Assembly (NCBI GenBank): GCA_001799195.1 | Contig: MGSU01000084.1 | Span: 395-13,600, forward strand | DNA length: 13,206 nt | From: Deltaproteobacteria bacterium RIFOXYA12_FULL_61_11 | GTDB taxonomy: Bacteria > Bdellovibrionota_F > JAHFAK01 > YA12-FULL-61-11 | Direction: 5' to 3' | Part shown: piece after piece, positions 1 through 8,921 of the stretch | Layout: every line of letters begins with the position of its first letter | Numbering within the stretch: the stretch's first letter is position 1 | Position numbers and translations under genes: made by a program | Notes under the pieces: generated by a model | Databases searched by the model: none | The model's input: the letters and a program-made list of their open reading frames with translations, nothing else | What the model was told of the DNA's origin: nothing

Positions 1-1
1 T

Positions 2-1537
2 GCGGAGATCGAGTTGGCCAAACCGATGATCGAGGACCTGCACTGGCATTTCGGACGCAAGATCCTGGCCGCGGCCGAGTTCGTCGCCCGCCAAGAGCGG
101 CTCTTCCCAGTCTTGTTGACCAACTTCCGCTGCAGCCCGGACGCCTTCGTACAGGTCTATTTCAAGCAACTCCTCGAGGCTTACGGGAAACCCTATCTCA
201 TTCTGCAACTGGACGAACTCGGCTCCGACGTGGGGTACCAGACCAGGATCGAGGCCGCGGTGGCGACCTTCCGGGGGCACACGAAGGGGAGACGCGGGAC
301 GGTGAGGCACACGCCCTACGTCGCGTTCGGCAAAGACCGGACCTATATCATGCCCAATTTCGAGCCGCTCGGGTGCAGACTGGCCGTAGCCCAGCTCCGC
401 AGCGCCGGGTACAAGGCCGAGTTGGCTCTCGAGACCAAGGAGACCATCCGTCTCGGCCTGACCCATGCCCTCGGGTGTGAGTGTCTGCCGGCCAGCGCCA
501 TCGTCGGCAGTATCGTCCACACGGTACGCGAACTCGGCCTCGACCCCCACAAGACCGCCTATTTCGCCCCTCTCACCCACATCGCCTGCAATTTCCCGCA
601 GTTCCCCAAGGTCGCGGCAGAGGCCTTCGCCGCACTCGGATTAGACGGGCTCTCGGTCTACCGCTCTGAACTCTCGGGCGGCAGCGAGGGTATGCTCATG
701 ACCTACGGGTTCTTCCGGGCCTTCACCATGGGGGCCTTGCTCCGGCAGATGGCCCATCGGGTGAGACCCTACGAACGGGAACCGGGCCAAACCGATCACG
801 TCTGCGCAGAGGGTCTGACCGAATTGGAGGCCGCGTTCGTCTCGCGGGGCGATGCCGAAGCCGTCCTGCAACGCCTGGCCACACGGCTGGCTGCCGTACC
901 CGTCACCCCAGACCGGGGGAAGCGCCCCTTGGTAGCGATCATCGGCGATCTCTACGTCAAGTACAACGAGGTCTTCAACGACGGGCTCGAACGGGTCATC
1001 GAATCCTCGGGCTGTGAAGTGTTCTCCTCTCCGGTCATGGACATGCTCTACGTGAGCAGTACCAACGGCCGCGAGCTGGCCCTGCGGGAAAAACAGTACC
1101 TGAACTGGTTCAACCACTCCCTGACGTATAATCTCGCGGAATTCCTCGAGCGTCGGCTGCGCCGCCTGTGCGCACCCCTGCTCGAGGAGCCCGAGAAGAT
1201 CATCAACCACGAAGACCTCGAGGCCGCGCTGAAACTTGGCATCACCCCGTATCAGCACGGCGAGACCCCGATGAACTTAGTCCACGTGTTGCACCTTGCA
1301 GCGCACGGCCGCGTGGCCGCCTTTGTGCATGTCAACCCCTTGTTCTGCTGCCCTGGAGCGGTGAGCCAAGCGGTGTTCCCGAAGGTTGCCGAGAGTATCG
1401 GTCGCCCGATCATCAACCTCTTCTACGACGGATTGGGCAATCCCGGAGACGAACTCCGCACCCACCTGCACTTCCTGGTGAAGAAGCTGGGAGCCATGGG
1501 GCAAGGTCCACGTACATCGCTCCCACCAATGTGGTGA
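2..1537 (+). CDS. 2-hydroxyacyl-CoA dehydratase/activase-like iron-sulfur protein, C-terminal part (5' end outside window)
   Basis: The reading frame is open to the left edge (codons from base 2 read A-E-I-E before a TTG at 14), so this is the C-terminal part, about 511 codons, of a longer protein. It resembles the large fused acyl-CoA dehydratase activase / HgdB-like family (COG3580/COG3581), whose full-length members usually exceed 1000 residues and carry BadF/BadG-type ATPase domains at the N terminus, which would lie upstream. Counting from the TTG, recognisable family blocks are LLTNFRCSPDAF (Cys40), KPYLILQLDELGSDVG (59-74), LGCECLPA (Cys155, Cys157) and VHVNPLFCCPG (Cys445-Cys446). These cysteines are likely [4Fe-4S] ligands. 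In the family the activase drives an ATP-dependent low-potential electron into a dehydratase; the substrate here cannot be told. It converges on the next gene with only 61 bases between stops. Confidence 0.85.
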   Translation, partial: AEIELAKPMIEDLHWHFGRKILAAAEFVARQERLFPVLLTNFRCSPDAFVQVYFKQLLEAYGKPYLILQLDELGSDVGYQTRIEAAVATFRGHTKGRRGTVRHTPYVAFGKDRTYIMPNFEPLGCRLAVAQLRSAGYKAELALETKETIRLGLTHALGCECLPASAIVGSIVHTVRELGLDPHKTAYFAPLTHIACNFPQFPKVAAEAFAALGLDGLSVYRSELSGGSEGMLMTYGFFRAFTMGALLRQMAHRVRPYEREPGQTDHVCAEGLTELEAAFVSRGDAEAVLQRLATRLAAVPVTPDRGKRPLVAIIGDLYVKYNEVFNDGLERVIESSGCEVFSSPVMDMLYVSSTNGRELALREKQYLNWFNHSLTYNLAEFLERRLRRLCAPLLEEPEKIINHEDLEAALKLGITPYQHGETPMNLVHVLHLAAHGRVAAFVHVNPLFCCPGAVSQAVFPKVAESIGRPIINLFYDGLGNPGDELRTHLHFLVKKLGAMGQGPRTSLPPMW

Positions 1538-1598
1538 TTCAAGGCGCGTACCGGGGTTATCAAAGAAAAAGATCGGGAGTCGGAGGACTGGGGAGGCT
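1538..1598. other. convergent intergenic gap
   Basis: Sixty-one bases separate the stop of the plus-strand dehydratase-like gene from the stop of the minus-strand secreted-protein gene. I see no GC-rich hairpin followed by a T run on either strand, so transcription may run through or end by a factor-dependent route. Confidence 0.5.
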
Positions 1599-2054
1599 TT
1601 AACCGACCTTGGTCACCAACACGATAGTCTTTCCCATAACCAGCAAACCGAGAAAGTTATGCTTCTCTTTGTAGAGCATCTTTATATGCGCCATGGATTG
1701 CATGGCGGTAAAGATCTCCTCGGCCCGACGGAAGAGTTCGGTCTTCTGTTCGGCGGAGAAACCCAAAGCCAGTAAGGTATTCTTGTCGAGCGTGGGCTGC
1801 TTGCCGGACATATCGAGGCGGGCGCCCTTGTAGCCCTTGTCCTTGAAGGCTCCGGCGAAGAGGATCCCCTTGGTCGGATCTTCGGTGCTCAGCGTGGCCA
1901 AATCCACGTCGAGTTCGGCCTGATGCTCGATATCCAAGGTCAGGTATACGGCTTCGGTCGGGGTCTGGAGTTTGATGCCGAGCCCTTCGACGATCTTCTC
2001 GCCGGCGAGGGCATTGAGAGAGCAGAGCAAAACAAAAAGTACTGCGGCCTTCAT
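1599..2054 (-). CDS. small secreted protein of unknown function
   Basis: A 151-residue protein starting at the ATG at 2054. The open frame extends 27 codons further upstream, but this start is chosen because a strong GGAGG lies 5 bases before it and because the protein then begins with a textbook signal peptide: MKAAV, a hydrophobic core LFVLLCSLNALA, and a probable signal-peptidase I site after ALA, before GEK. The mature part is about 132 residues, mixed alpha/beta in character, with no cysteine, no membrane segment and a basic, hydrophobic C terminus (GKTIVLVTKVG). I do not recognise a family. It is predicted periplasmic or secreted. It follows the giant lipoprotein gene on the same strand after 167 bases, so it may be cotranscribed or have its own weak promoter. 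Its base composition looks slightly less G+C rich than its neighbours. Confidence 0.75.
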   Translation of the reverse strand: MKAAVLFVLLCSLNALAGEKIVEGLGIKLQTPTEAVYLTLDIEHQAELDVDLATLSTEDPTKGILFAGAFKDKGYKGARLDMSGKQPTLDKNTLLALGFSAEQKTELFRRAEEIFTAMQSMAHIKMLYKEKHNFLGLLVMGKTIVLVTKVG

Positions 2055-2057
2055 AGA

Positions 2058-2064
2058 TTCCTCC
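2058..2064 (-). promoter_or_regulatory. ribosome binding site deciding the start of the secreted protein
   Basis: On the minus strand GGAGGAA lies just before the ATG at 2054, with GGAGG 5 bases away. It selects the signal-peptide start over the longer open frame beginning at 2135. Confidence 0.75.
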
Positions 2065-2113
2065 ATCTCGTTGTCAACCGGGTACCATGCTTTCCCGGTG
2101 TCCAGGTACCTCG

Positions 2114-2142
2114 CCTGTAGCACGCATTGCGTCATAAATCAA
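2114..2142 (-). promoter_or_regulatory. weak candidate sigma-70 promoter for the secreted protein
   Basis: On the minus strand TTGATT (2142-2137) is followed after 17 bases by TACAGG (2119-2114), preceded by TGC as in an extended -10. The match to consensus is only moderate, and cotranscription with the upstream lipoprotein gene is an alternative. Confidence 0.22.
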
Positions 2143-2221
2143 CTCATGGTGCATATTTCTCATGGACTAGGCTGCGCAAGAAACACGGGGTTTTCGGAAG
2201 GAATATGACGCGATGGGTTAC

Positions 2222-5200
2222 TTAGGGAAGCGTTGAGAAGGAGCCCCTCTCGACGCGATCGGCGCTCTGGTCGTCGAGATCAGTGTAGCCCGGTTCGAGC
2301 AGGAATTCGTAGCAGGTGCCGGCGGTCAGGTCACCGCTCGGATCGAAGAGCACGGTGCTCGCATCGGGGAAGGAGAAGGTACCGGACACCTCGGTCCCCT
2401 CATCGCTCTCCCACAACGCGAACAGGGCAGAGAAGTCGGCGCTCTGATCGATCGGTTCGCTGAAACGCATGGTGATCACGGCGCTCGGGTCCACGCTCTC
2501 GTCACCGTCCTCGGGGACGCTGCAACTCAGGCGGGGTGCACCGCTCCTGGTCGTGAAGGTCGCGTGGAAGGGCAGGTCGAGCAGGTTGCCGGCCAGATCG
2601 CTGACCGTGGCCGCATCAACGCTGACGTCGAGGTCGGCATCGCCGGGCAGGAGTTCGGGAGGCACGGGTATAACGGTCAGTTGGCGCAGGTCTTCCGAAA
2701 GGGTCAAACAGGTGTAAACCTCTCGTTCGTCAAGACAAGCATCCTGGTAGCTCAGCCGGACGGAACCGGGGACACCGGTGGTACTGGCGACCAAAGTGTC
2801 GGTGTTCATCGCCTCACTGAAGCTCAACACGATCGCGCTGTCCAGAGCGACATCGTCGGTGGCGTCCTCGGGCGTGATCGCGAGCACCGTGGGTCGGGTC
2901 GCTTCCACGGTAAAGGTCGTCGGCGAACCGGCGATATTGAGCGGGTTGCCAGCGAGATCGGTGATGGTGGTAAGCAGAGCCACGGTGTAGGTCTTGCCCC
3001 CTTGCAGGGGCGCGGACGGGGTAAAGGTCGCGGTGTCTCCGGTGACCTGATAGGTGCCGACCAGAGGTATCCCTCCAGTCGAGACCGTGAAGCTCCCCGC
3101 ATTCACGGAGGCAGGGGTGATGCTCTCGCTGAGTTGCGCCACGACCGAGGTCGTGGCCGACACCTCGGTTGCGCCCGGAACCGGGGTGATCGAGAGGATG
3201 GTCGGAGCCGTGGTCTCCACCGTATAGTTGAAGACCTGGGGATTTCCCTCCGTGGAGAGGAAGTAGATGTTGGAGAGGAAGTTGTCCTCGACCCGGAGGG
3301 TGTAGGGACATCCCGCGCGGAGCGCGGCGGTCGGGGTGAGCAGGATCTGGTCGGATTGGAGACCGGTGCCGACCAGGAACTCATTGCCCGTCTCGACCAC
3401 GCCGCGATTGTCGCAAAGGAGATTGGTAGACGTCAAAACGAGCGAATTGCTGTGGAACGAGGCTGGCAGCATGCGGAAGCGGTTGGTCGTCCCGCCCGCC
3501 GTCAGGGTGAAAGTAGGCACGCCGCCGAGACTCCCGCTCGCGGGAGTCACGACCATGGCTGCCGGGGTCCTTGAAGAAGCTGCTGGGGCACTCTCGACCG
3601 AGGCATAGGATACCTGGTAGTCCTGACCCAAGGGGTTGCCCAGATAGTCCTGGACCGCCGCGGTCAGGGTCGCGGTCACCGAGTTGCCGACGATGAACGA
3701 GGGGATGGGTGCCAACCCAGCGCTGTCGAGGTCTTCGGAATGGGTGGTGACCAGGGCGGTGACGTTGACCCCCTGATCGTCATCATGGGCGTAGAACGTC
3801 TCGTCCGTAAGCGAGGAGAACCGGATATCGCGGGAGAAGATCGCCGCCACCAGGGCGGTTTGGGAAACCGTGTCCGGCGGGGTGAAGACCACGGTGGTGC
3901 GCGGGCTGGTGCGGAACTCGGTCATACCTGTACCGTCGAGCCACGCCCCGCCTGCTTGCTCGATCTGCAGGTCATCGTCAGAATCGCGGCCCTCAAGTAC
4001 CAACCGATAGGGGGTGTCGTACGCAAGGTCGCTCTTCGGCGTGATGGTCAGGGTTTTCGCTGCGTACACGAGATCCAAGGGCACCGCGCTCTGCTCGGAG
4101 AGATCCAGCAGGACCACGGTGTCAGCGGAGAGGTCGGGCACCTCGCTCGCGAGCAACGTCGCCGGATCCATGTCCTGGCCAAAGGTCACGTTGAAGGTCG
4201 AGTTGACCGGGACTTCGACAGCGCCGCCAAGGATGGGTTTATCGTCGAGGGAACTCGCCACGAGCACGCCCGCGCTGGAAATACTCACGATGGTCGGGTC
4301 GGCGGCCGTGGTGAAAGAATAGTTCACGGTACCGCCGAGAGTTGTGTCCCCTGCAAAATCGGTAATAGTCGAGGAGAGATGCACGGTATAGGTGGTGGAG
4401 TAGAGCAGGGGGCGGGAGCTGTCCATGCAGTCCGAGAGGTGCGAGAGCGGAGTCAGGATGGCCTCGTCACAACCATCGAAGACGGTGTCGCAGTCGCCGG
4501 TCACCTGGTTGCGTTGGCCAAAGGAGATCGTGGCCGGGACGGGCGAAATCCGGCCGAAGGCATCCTGATAGGTCAGGTAGTAGGTGCTGCCGGTCACGGT
4601 GGTGGTATCGATGGCTTCGGAGAAGAGTATCCTCACCGGGGTTTCGACGCTGATCCCGGTCTGACCTCCGCTCGGTTCGGTCAAGTCGATCATGCCGGCC
4701 ACCCGCGTGGTGAAGGTGGAGAGGAAGGTCGAGAAGAGCGGCTGCTCGTTGAGGTCAATCACATCGCTGGTGACGACCACGGTGTAGATCGTGTTCGGCT
4801 CGAGCGGGGCCGCGGGTTGCAGGGTGGCCTGTTCCAGGTTGTCGCCGGGGCAGACGGCCTTACCGCACACCGCGGTGGAGAGGGCGATCGCCTCGGTCCG
4901 CGAAGTCACGTACTCGCCCTTCACGAGATAGACGTTCGGTTCGTCGGTCGGATCGGCCGGGGTGTCCGAGGTCAAGCTCGAGGTCAACACCTCGTTGCTG
5001 AAGGTCAAGGTGATTATGGGCAACGTAGAAACTGCGGTGGCGTGATCGGCCGGGAAGACGTCGACGACGGTGAGCGGCGGAGCCGAGGCCGTGACGAAAC
5101 TGTACTCCCAGTCCTGGGTCAAGCAACCGTTGGCGCTGGTGCTGAGCTTGGGTTCGCAGATGGCCATGGTCAGGGTGTAGGTATACGGAGCGTTGTACTC

Positions 5201-8200
5201 GAGTTCCTGATCCAATGTGAGGACAATTTTGTTGGGGGTGGGCTGGGTAAAGGTGCCGGCAAGGCGATCGGCGCTCGGATCGCCTCCGAATTCTCCGGGG
5301 ACCAGGTAGAAGGAGGTGCTCAGGTCACCGCTCTGCTCAGGGGCGGAAGTAATGGTGGCAAGATCGACCTCGCGATCGAAGATCACCTGGATCGTGGTCA
5401 GTGGATTAATCCCAAAGCCCTGGTCCGAAGGGAGGGAGGCCAGAATGAGCAGGGGATCGAGGTCCTCCACGGTGAAGGTGTAGCGATACGGAGAGGGCGA
5501 GGTCACCAGCCACCCCCCTCGCGAGGTCGAGCGCAGACTCTTGATGCCCCCGGAGCCGCTGGTCAGGGTGACCTGGATAATGGCCGAGGCGATCAGAGGG
5601 GTTGCGGGAGTACACGTTACGGTATCGTAACCGGTGCTGCTGTCGCTATCGCTGAACGCGAGTTGCGCCTCGGGGCACAACTCCCCTCCTCCATTGGTCA
5701 AATCCAGCACCGAGAAACCGGAGAGGAAGGTCGAGGTCCTGATGTCCTCACTGAAAACGAAACGCAGCGAGGCTCCTGCTTGGACATCGCCGGCATCGGG
5801 TCCTGGGGCTGCCGAGAGCAAGTGCAGGGGAGGCGGGTCAGCAGTGGAAAACGTTACGACCAAGTCCTCCTCCAGGGTCCCCATGTCCTGATCCGCAGCG
5901 GGATTGCAATCGAGGGCGCGTTGACCGGAGATGCTCCCGTCGAGCAACACCTCGAGATCCCGGCTGTAGCCATGGAGGTAGGAGGGAACGAAGCTCACGG
6001 CAGCGCTGGCATCGTCGCACGAGAGATCGCCACTGACATCATTGCCCGGAGCTGCATAGTCAGTGTCGGCGAAGCGCACCCGGAAGGTCAGGGGGGTCAC
6101 CGTGGCGCAGTCCAGAGGCTCGCTGAAGGTCGCGGTAACGGCGGCATCGAGCGCTTGATCTTGCGCGCCGTGGAGCGGGGTGGTGGCGACCAGGCGCAAC
6201 GGGGGCAGGGATTCGATCGTCACCAGGAAGGTCACGCTGGAGGGGAGTTGCCCCCCACGGGTGGTCGCCCGAGCCGAGTGGATACCGCTGAGCGAGGGCG
6301 CGGCCCTCCCCTTGAGGGTGAAACGCAGGACGGTCGCGTAGGGCAAGGGGTTCGTCGGAGTGTAGGTGACCGTGGTGTCATCCTCCCAAGTCAGGGAGCC
6401 GGCGAGATCGTCGGACACGTCGGCGGTGAGCGGCTCCGTCTGTCCGGTCACATCGGCGACGAGGAGGGTCCTACCCAGATCGAAGCTGTTGCGGTCGACC
6501 GATTCGGAGAAATCGAACGTGAAGCTCTGGTCCCTCGGAAGGCCGAGACTGTTGGGACCGGGCTCGGCCGAGAGGAGGGCCAAGGGGGCTGGATCGAGGG
6601 TCGAGAAGGTCGTCCCCAGGGCCGTGGCCAGGTGGCCCATGGTCGGAGCGACAGCAGGATGCCGCAAGGCCGTGCGGGCGCTGCGCAAGGTAGTACCGAG
6701 ATCCACGGACACATCCCGGCTGTAACCGAGTTCAGGGTCAGGAGTAAAGATGACGGAAGCACTGCCCGGAGTGCAGGCCAGATCGCCGCTCAGGTCCTGC
6801 TCCGGCGTTTCGGGATCGGTACTTCCAAAAGCGATCGTTAAGCCACCATTGGCAAGAGAACTGCAATCGGGTGGTTCCGAAAAGGTGATCGACACGGTGG
6901 CGTCGATGGGAATGCCAGTGGCTCCGCCGCTCGGTAGGACGGAGAGCACGGTCAGAGGCGGGAGGTCCTGCACGGTGAAGAACAGGACCTGGTCGGTGGT
7001 CAGAGTACCCCCACGCCGGGTCGCCCGGGCAGAACGCACACCGGTGTCGCCACCGAGGACGGTCAGGCGCAGGACTGTTCCGAAGGAAAGATCTCCCGAG
7101 GGGTCCACGGTCAGGTGCGTGCCCTCATCGTTCCACTGCAGGACGACCGGGACGGACCGACCCGCACTTGCATCTTCGGGATCGGTCGCGCCGGTCACGT
7201 CCTCGAACAAGAGGCTCGTCCCGAGCAGCACGCTGTCTTCGGCGACTTCTTCGGAGAAGGTCAGGACGAATGCTTGGGTCGGAGAGAGCCCGGTGGCTCC
7301 ACCACCCGGGGTGACCCCCACGAGCAACAGCGCCGGAGGATCTTCGGTGGAAAAGGTGAACCCTTGCTCCGGACCCAGATGGCCTTCGCTGGGATCCGCC
7401 TCTCCGTGCAGGTCCTGCGCCTCGGGGGTCCCGATGCCGGTCTCGAGCACGACTTCGACGTCACGACTGTAGCCCAAGGGTTCCTGGGGGATGAAGGTCA
7501 CCGAGGTGTCTCCATCTTCACAGGCGGCAAGCGAACCCGGGATTTCTTCGAGGGGCGCAATCGGATCGGTTTCGGCGAAACGCACGGTCAAGGTTTCTCC
7601 CAGGGTGAGCGTCGAACAATCGACTCCCTCGGAGAAGAAGACCTCGACATCCTGATCGATGGAACCATCTTCAAGTCCTTGAGCCGGCGAGGTTTCGAGG
7701 ACGTAGAGAGGCGGGAGCCCCTCGAGGCTGAACATCAAGGTCGAGGTTTTTGCCAAGAAACCACCGAACGGCGTCGCGCGGGTAGATCGAATCGCAGCGG
7801 GCAAGGTCGCGGAGTCAGCCGGTGCCACGAGATCGCCGCTCTCGTCCACGGTGAGAGCCACGGGGGAATGGCCCAACAGAGTCAACCGGACCTTGGTGGA
7901 AAACGCGAACGGCCGCTCGGGAGTAAATTCCAGGATCGAGGCAGCAGGAGCAGCACCAACACCTGCTTGGTGCTTCGCAGGCGAAACGATGCTCCAGGTC
8001 ACCTCACCGGGGACGGCAAGACCCTCGCCGACAGCGGGATCCTCGAGCCCGGTCACGTCCTCGACCACGAGGGTGGAGCCGAGGACGACGCTGTCGTAGA
8101 CCACAGCTTCCGAAAACGTCAAGGAGATTGGGGTGTTGCGAGCGACACCGGTAGACCCATGACCGGGAGTTGCCGCGGTGAGCAGGAGGGGCGGAGGGGA

Positions 8201-8599
8201 GAGGGTGACGAAGAAGGTCGTCAGATCGCCGAGCAGTGCCGCCTTCTTCCCTCCAGATGCTTTCTCAATCCCTTCCGCTTTAAGGTGCAACTCGTAGACC
8301 GTCGAATACCGCAACGGCTCATTGGGGGTGAAGACCGCCCGCAGCCCGTCGACGGCGAGGACGAGGGTGCCCTTGACGTCGGAGCTGGTATCGCGCTCGA
8401 TGAGGGTCAACTGGCTTGCCTCGAGCTTCTCGACCGCCTGACTGAAGGTAAGCTCGACCGGGGTATCGGTCGGGACGCCGAGCTGGCCAGGTGCGGGGGA
8501 AACCCCGCTGACCGTGAGCAGGGTGGTCGTGGTCTCGCTGCCGCAGGCCAGGAGTACCAGCCCGAGGAACAGGAACAAGGTATTGAAGGTATGAGTCAT
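2222..8599 (-). CDS. giant Ig-like repeat lipoprotein (SbsA/Big_5-type domains)
   Basis: A 2125-residue exported lipoprotein. The start at 8599 is chosen because it gives a lipoprotein signal: MTHTF, a hydrophobic run, and lipobox LLAC with the lipidated Cys at 19. Gly20-Ser21 after it gives no Asp+2 retention signal, so outer-membrane placement is likely. The open frame continues 89 codons upstream, but that stretch has no signal-like content. From about residue 29 to the end I count about 17 tandem units of 100-160 residues, each opening with a variant of V-x-P-x-x-G-x-x-G-V followed by LTFSEAV. This is the hallmark of the SbsA Ig-like (Big_5, PF13205) fold. Units 2-8 alternate between two subtypes (described separately). 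Cysteines mostly come in pairs, for example 328/360, 579/609, 831/861, 1955/1964 and 2026/2096. No catalytic domain, transmembrane segment or C-terminal sorting tail is visible. The likely role is a surface stalk, adhesin or structural scaffold; the ligand is unknown. Confidence 0.88.
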   Translation of the reverse strand: MTHTFNTLFLFLGLVLLACGSETTTTLLTVSGVSPAPGQLGVPTDTPVELTFSQAVEKLEASQLTLIERDTSSDVKGTLVLAVDGLRAVFTPNEPLRYSTVYELHLKAEGIEKASGGKKAALLGDLTTFFVTLSPPPLLLTAATPGHGSTGVARNTPISLTFSEAVVYDSVVLGSTLVVEDVTGLEDPAVGEGLAVPGEVTWSIVSPAKHQAGVGAAPAASILEFTPERPFAFSTKVRLTLLGHSPVALTVDESGDLVAPADSATLPAAIRSTRATPFGGFLAKTSTLMFSLEGLPPLYVLETSPAQGLEDGSIDQDVEVFFSEGVDCSTLTLGETLTVRFAETDPIAPLEEIPGSLAACEDGDTSVTFIPQEPLGYSRDVEVVLETGIGTPEAQDLHGEADPSEGHLGPEQGFTFSTEDPPALLLVGVTPGGGATGLSPTQAFVLTFSEEVAEDSVLLGTSLLFEDVTGATDPEDASAGRSVPVVLQWNDEGTHLTVDPSGDLSFGTVLRLTVLGGDTGVRSARATRRGGTLTTDQVLFFTVQDLPPLTVLSVLPSGGATGIPIDATVSITFSEPPDCSSLANGGLTIAFGSTDPETPEQDLSGDLACTPGSASVIFTPDPELGYSRDVSVDLGTTLRSARTALRHPAVAPTMGHLATALGTTFSTLDPAPLALLSAEPGPNSLGLPRDQSFTFDFSESVDRNSFDLGRTLLVADVTGQTEPLTADVSDDLAGSLTWEDDTTVTYTPTNPLPYATVLRFTLKGRAAPSLSGIHSARATTRGGQLPSSVTFLVTIESLPPLRLVATTPLHGAQDQALDAAVTATFSEPLDCATVTPLTFRVRFADTDYAAPGNDVSGDLSCDDASAAVSFVPSYLHGYSRDLEVLLDGSISGQRALDCNPAADQDMGTLEEDLVVTFSTADPPPLHLLSAAPGPDAGDVQAGASLRFVFSEDIRTSTFLSGFSVLDLTNGGGELCPEAQLAFSDSDSSTGYDTVTCTPATPLIASAIIQVTLTSGSGGIKSLRSTSRGGWLVTSPSPYRYTFTVEDLDPLLILASLPSDQGFGINPLTTIQVIFDREVDLATITSAPEQSGDLSTSFYLVPGEFGGDPSADRLAGTFTQPTPNKIVLTLDQELEYNAPYTYTLTMAICEPKLSTSANGCLTQDWEYSFVTASAPPLTVVDVFPADHATAVSTLPIITLTFSNEVLTSSLTSDTPADPTDEPNVYLVKGEYVTSRTEAIALSTAVCGKAVCPGDNLEQATLQPAAPLEPNTIYTVVVTSDVIDLNEQPLFSTFLSTFTTRVAGMIDLTEPSGGQTGISVETPVRILFSEAIDTTTVTGSTYYLTYQDAFGRISPVPATISFGQRNQVTGDCDTVFDGCDEAILTPLSHLSDCMDSSRPLLYSTTYTVHLSSTITDFAGDTTLGGTVNYSFTTAADPTIVSISSAGVLVASSLDDKPILGGAVEVPVNSTFNVTFGQDMDPATLLASEVPDLSADTVVLLDLSEQSAVPLDLVYAAKTLTITPKSDLAYDTPYRLVLEGRDSDDDLQIEQAGGAWLDGTGMTEFRTSPRTTVVFTPPDTVSQTALVAAIFSRDIRFSSLTDETFYAHDDDQGVNVTALVTTHSEDLDSAGLAPIPSFIVGNSVTATLTAAVQDYLGNPLGQDYQVSYASVESAPAASSRTPAAMVVTPASGSLGGVPTFTLTAGGTTNRFRMLPASFHSNSLVLTSTNLLCDNRGVVETGNEFLVGTGLQSDQILLTPTAALRAGCPYTLRVEDNFLSNIYFLSTEGNPQVFNYTVETTAPTILSITPVPGATEVSATTSVVAQLSESITPASVNAGSFTVSTGGIPLVGTYQVTGDTATFTPSAPLQGGKTYTVALLTTITDLAGNPLNIAGSPTTFTVEATRPTVLAITPEDATDDVALDSAIVLSFSEAMNTDTLVASTTGVPGSVRLSYQDACLDEREVYTCLTLSEDLRQLTVIPVPPELLPGDADLDVSVDAATVSDLAGNLLDLPFHATFTTRSGAPRLSCSVPEDGDESVDPSAVITMRFSEPIDQSADFSALFALWESDEGTEVSGTFSFPDASTVLFDPSGDLTAGTCYEFLLEPGYTDLDDQSADRVERGSFSTLP
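5453..8188 (-). repeat. two-domain (A-B) super-repeat inside the giant lipoprotein
   Basis: Residues 138-1049 alternate between two Ig-like subtypes, A-B-A-B-A-B-A. A units (about 138-298, 423-548, 673-800, 925-1049) carry an EDVTG-like block in the first three and a signature like IRSTRATPFGG near their end (I270, V521, I773, I1019), mostly closing in a LPPL-type linker. B units (about 299-422, 549-672, 801-924) carry D-C-S/A, an F-x-x-T-D block and GYSRDVEV (G376, G625, G877), closing in FSTxDPxPL. The period is about 250 residues or 750 bases. Each B unit has a Cys pair 30-32 residues apart; the first three A units have none. Confidence 0.75.
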
Positions 8600-8921
8600 G
8601 GGAGCCCCCCTTGTTCGGACAGATCGTGCATAACCGTCGGTCCTGGATCGCTGAACAGGGGATACCCTGCCATACCGTTCTTTGGCCGACAACCGCCGTC
8701 GACAATTTTCGTGTACTCCAGTACACACCCCGGCCGGACCTTGCCCGAGGTGAGGGATCACTCCGAATTGTCCATGAGAGCCCTGGAGAATGGGATGGTG
8801 GAGAAGGTATTGCCCTCTACCAATAGCGGGGTCATCCTCGCGTTGCAACCCAACGCAGAGGTTCATCTCGTTTCCTGTACTGAGGGCAGGGAATGGACGG
8901 GATGGCTGCAGTGAGCTCGGA
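8600..8921. other. intergenic region between two lipoprotein genes
   Basis: These 322 bases carry no convincing gene. The in-frame upstream extension of the giant lipoprotein (to 8866) has unlikely, low-hydrophobicity content. The region holds a perfect 16-base palindrome (8711-8726), a small CAGGG-GATA-CCCTG inverted repeat (8656-8669), and a TATGCA (8632-8627, minus) that could be a -10 element 22-27 bases from the ribosome-site region, though without a good -35. A G-rich run (AGGGGGG) just upstream of the ATG at 8599 may act as the ribosome site. Confidence 0.5.
8711..8726. promoter_or_regulatory. perfect palindrome, possible operator
   Basis: GTGTAC-TCCA-GTACAC, two 6-base arms around 4 bases. 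It sits 112-127 bases upstream of the giant lipoprotein start, where a repressor or activator site could lie. No T run follows it on either strand, so it is a poor terminator. Confidence 0.35.

Noticed and set aside
641-1258. A 205-codon minus-strand frame inside the dehydratase-like gene
   Set aside because: Antisense shadow of a gene with several family motifs and cysteine blocks; no independent signal.
2072-2077. A perfect TTGACA on the minus strand before the secreted-protein gene
   Set aside because: A -10 at normal spacing would fall on the start codon itself, leaving no room for the ribosome site.
2081-2110. Two GGTACC hexamers 24 bases apart
   Set aside because: Each is a short self-palindrome with no extended matching flank; chance is sufficient.
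3740-6841. A 1033-codon open frame on the plus strand opposite the giant lipoprotein
   Set aside because: It is exactly codon-aligned antisense to the minus-strand gene, so it stays open merely because that gene avoids TTA, CTA and TCA codons. Its translation is Gly/Arg/Glu-rich with no domain, whereas the minus strand has a signal peptide and clear repeats.
8656-8669. CAGGG-GATA-CCCTG hairpin as a terminator
   Set aside because: A 5-base stem without a T run on either strand is too weak for an intrinsic terminator, and it lies 250 bases past the upstream gene's stop.
8600-8866. An 89-codon N-terminal extension of the giant lipoprotein
   Set aside because: It would bury the lipoprotein signal peptide, and its composition does not resemble the rest. 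The ATG at 8599 gives a proper lipobox.
7115-8914. A 599-codon plus-strand open frame
   Set aside because: Same codon-aligned antisense effect; it also crosses the intergenic region and has no recognisable content or credible start.
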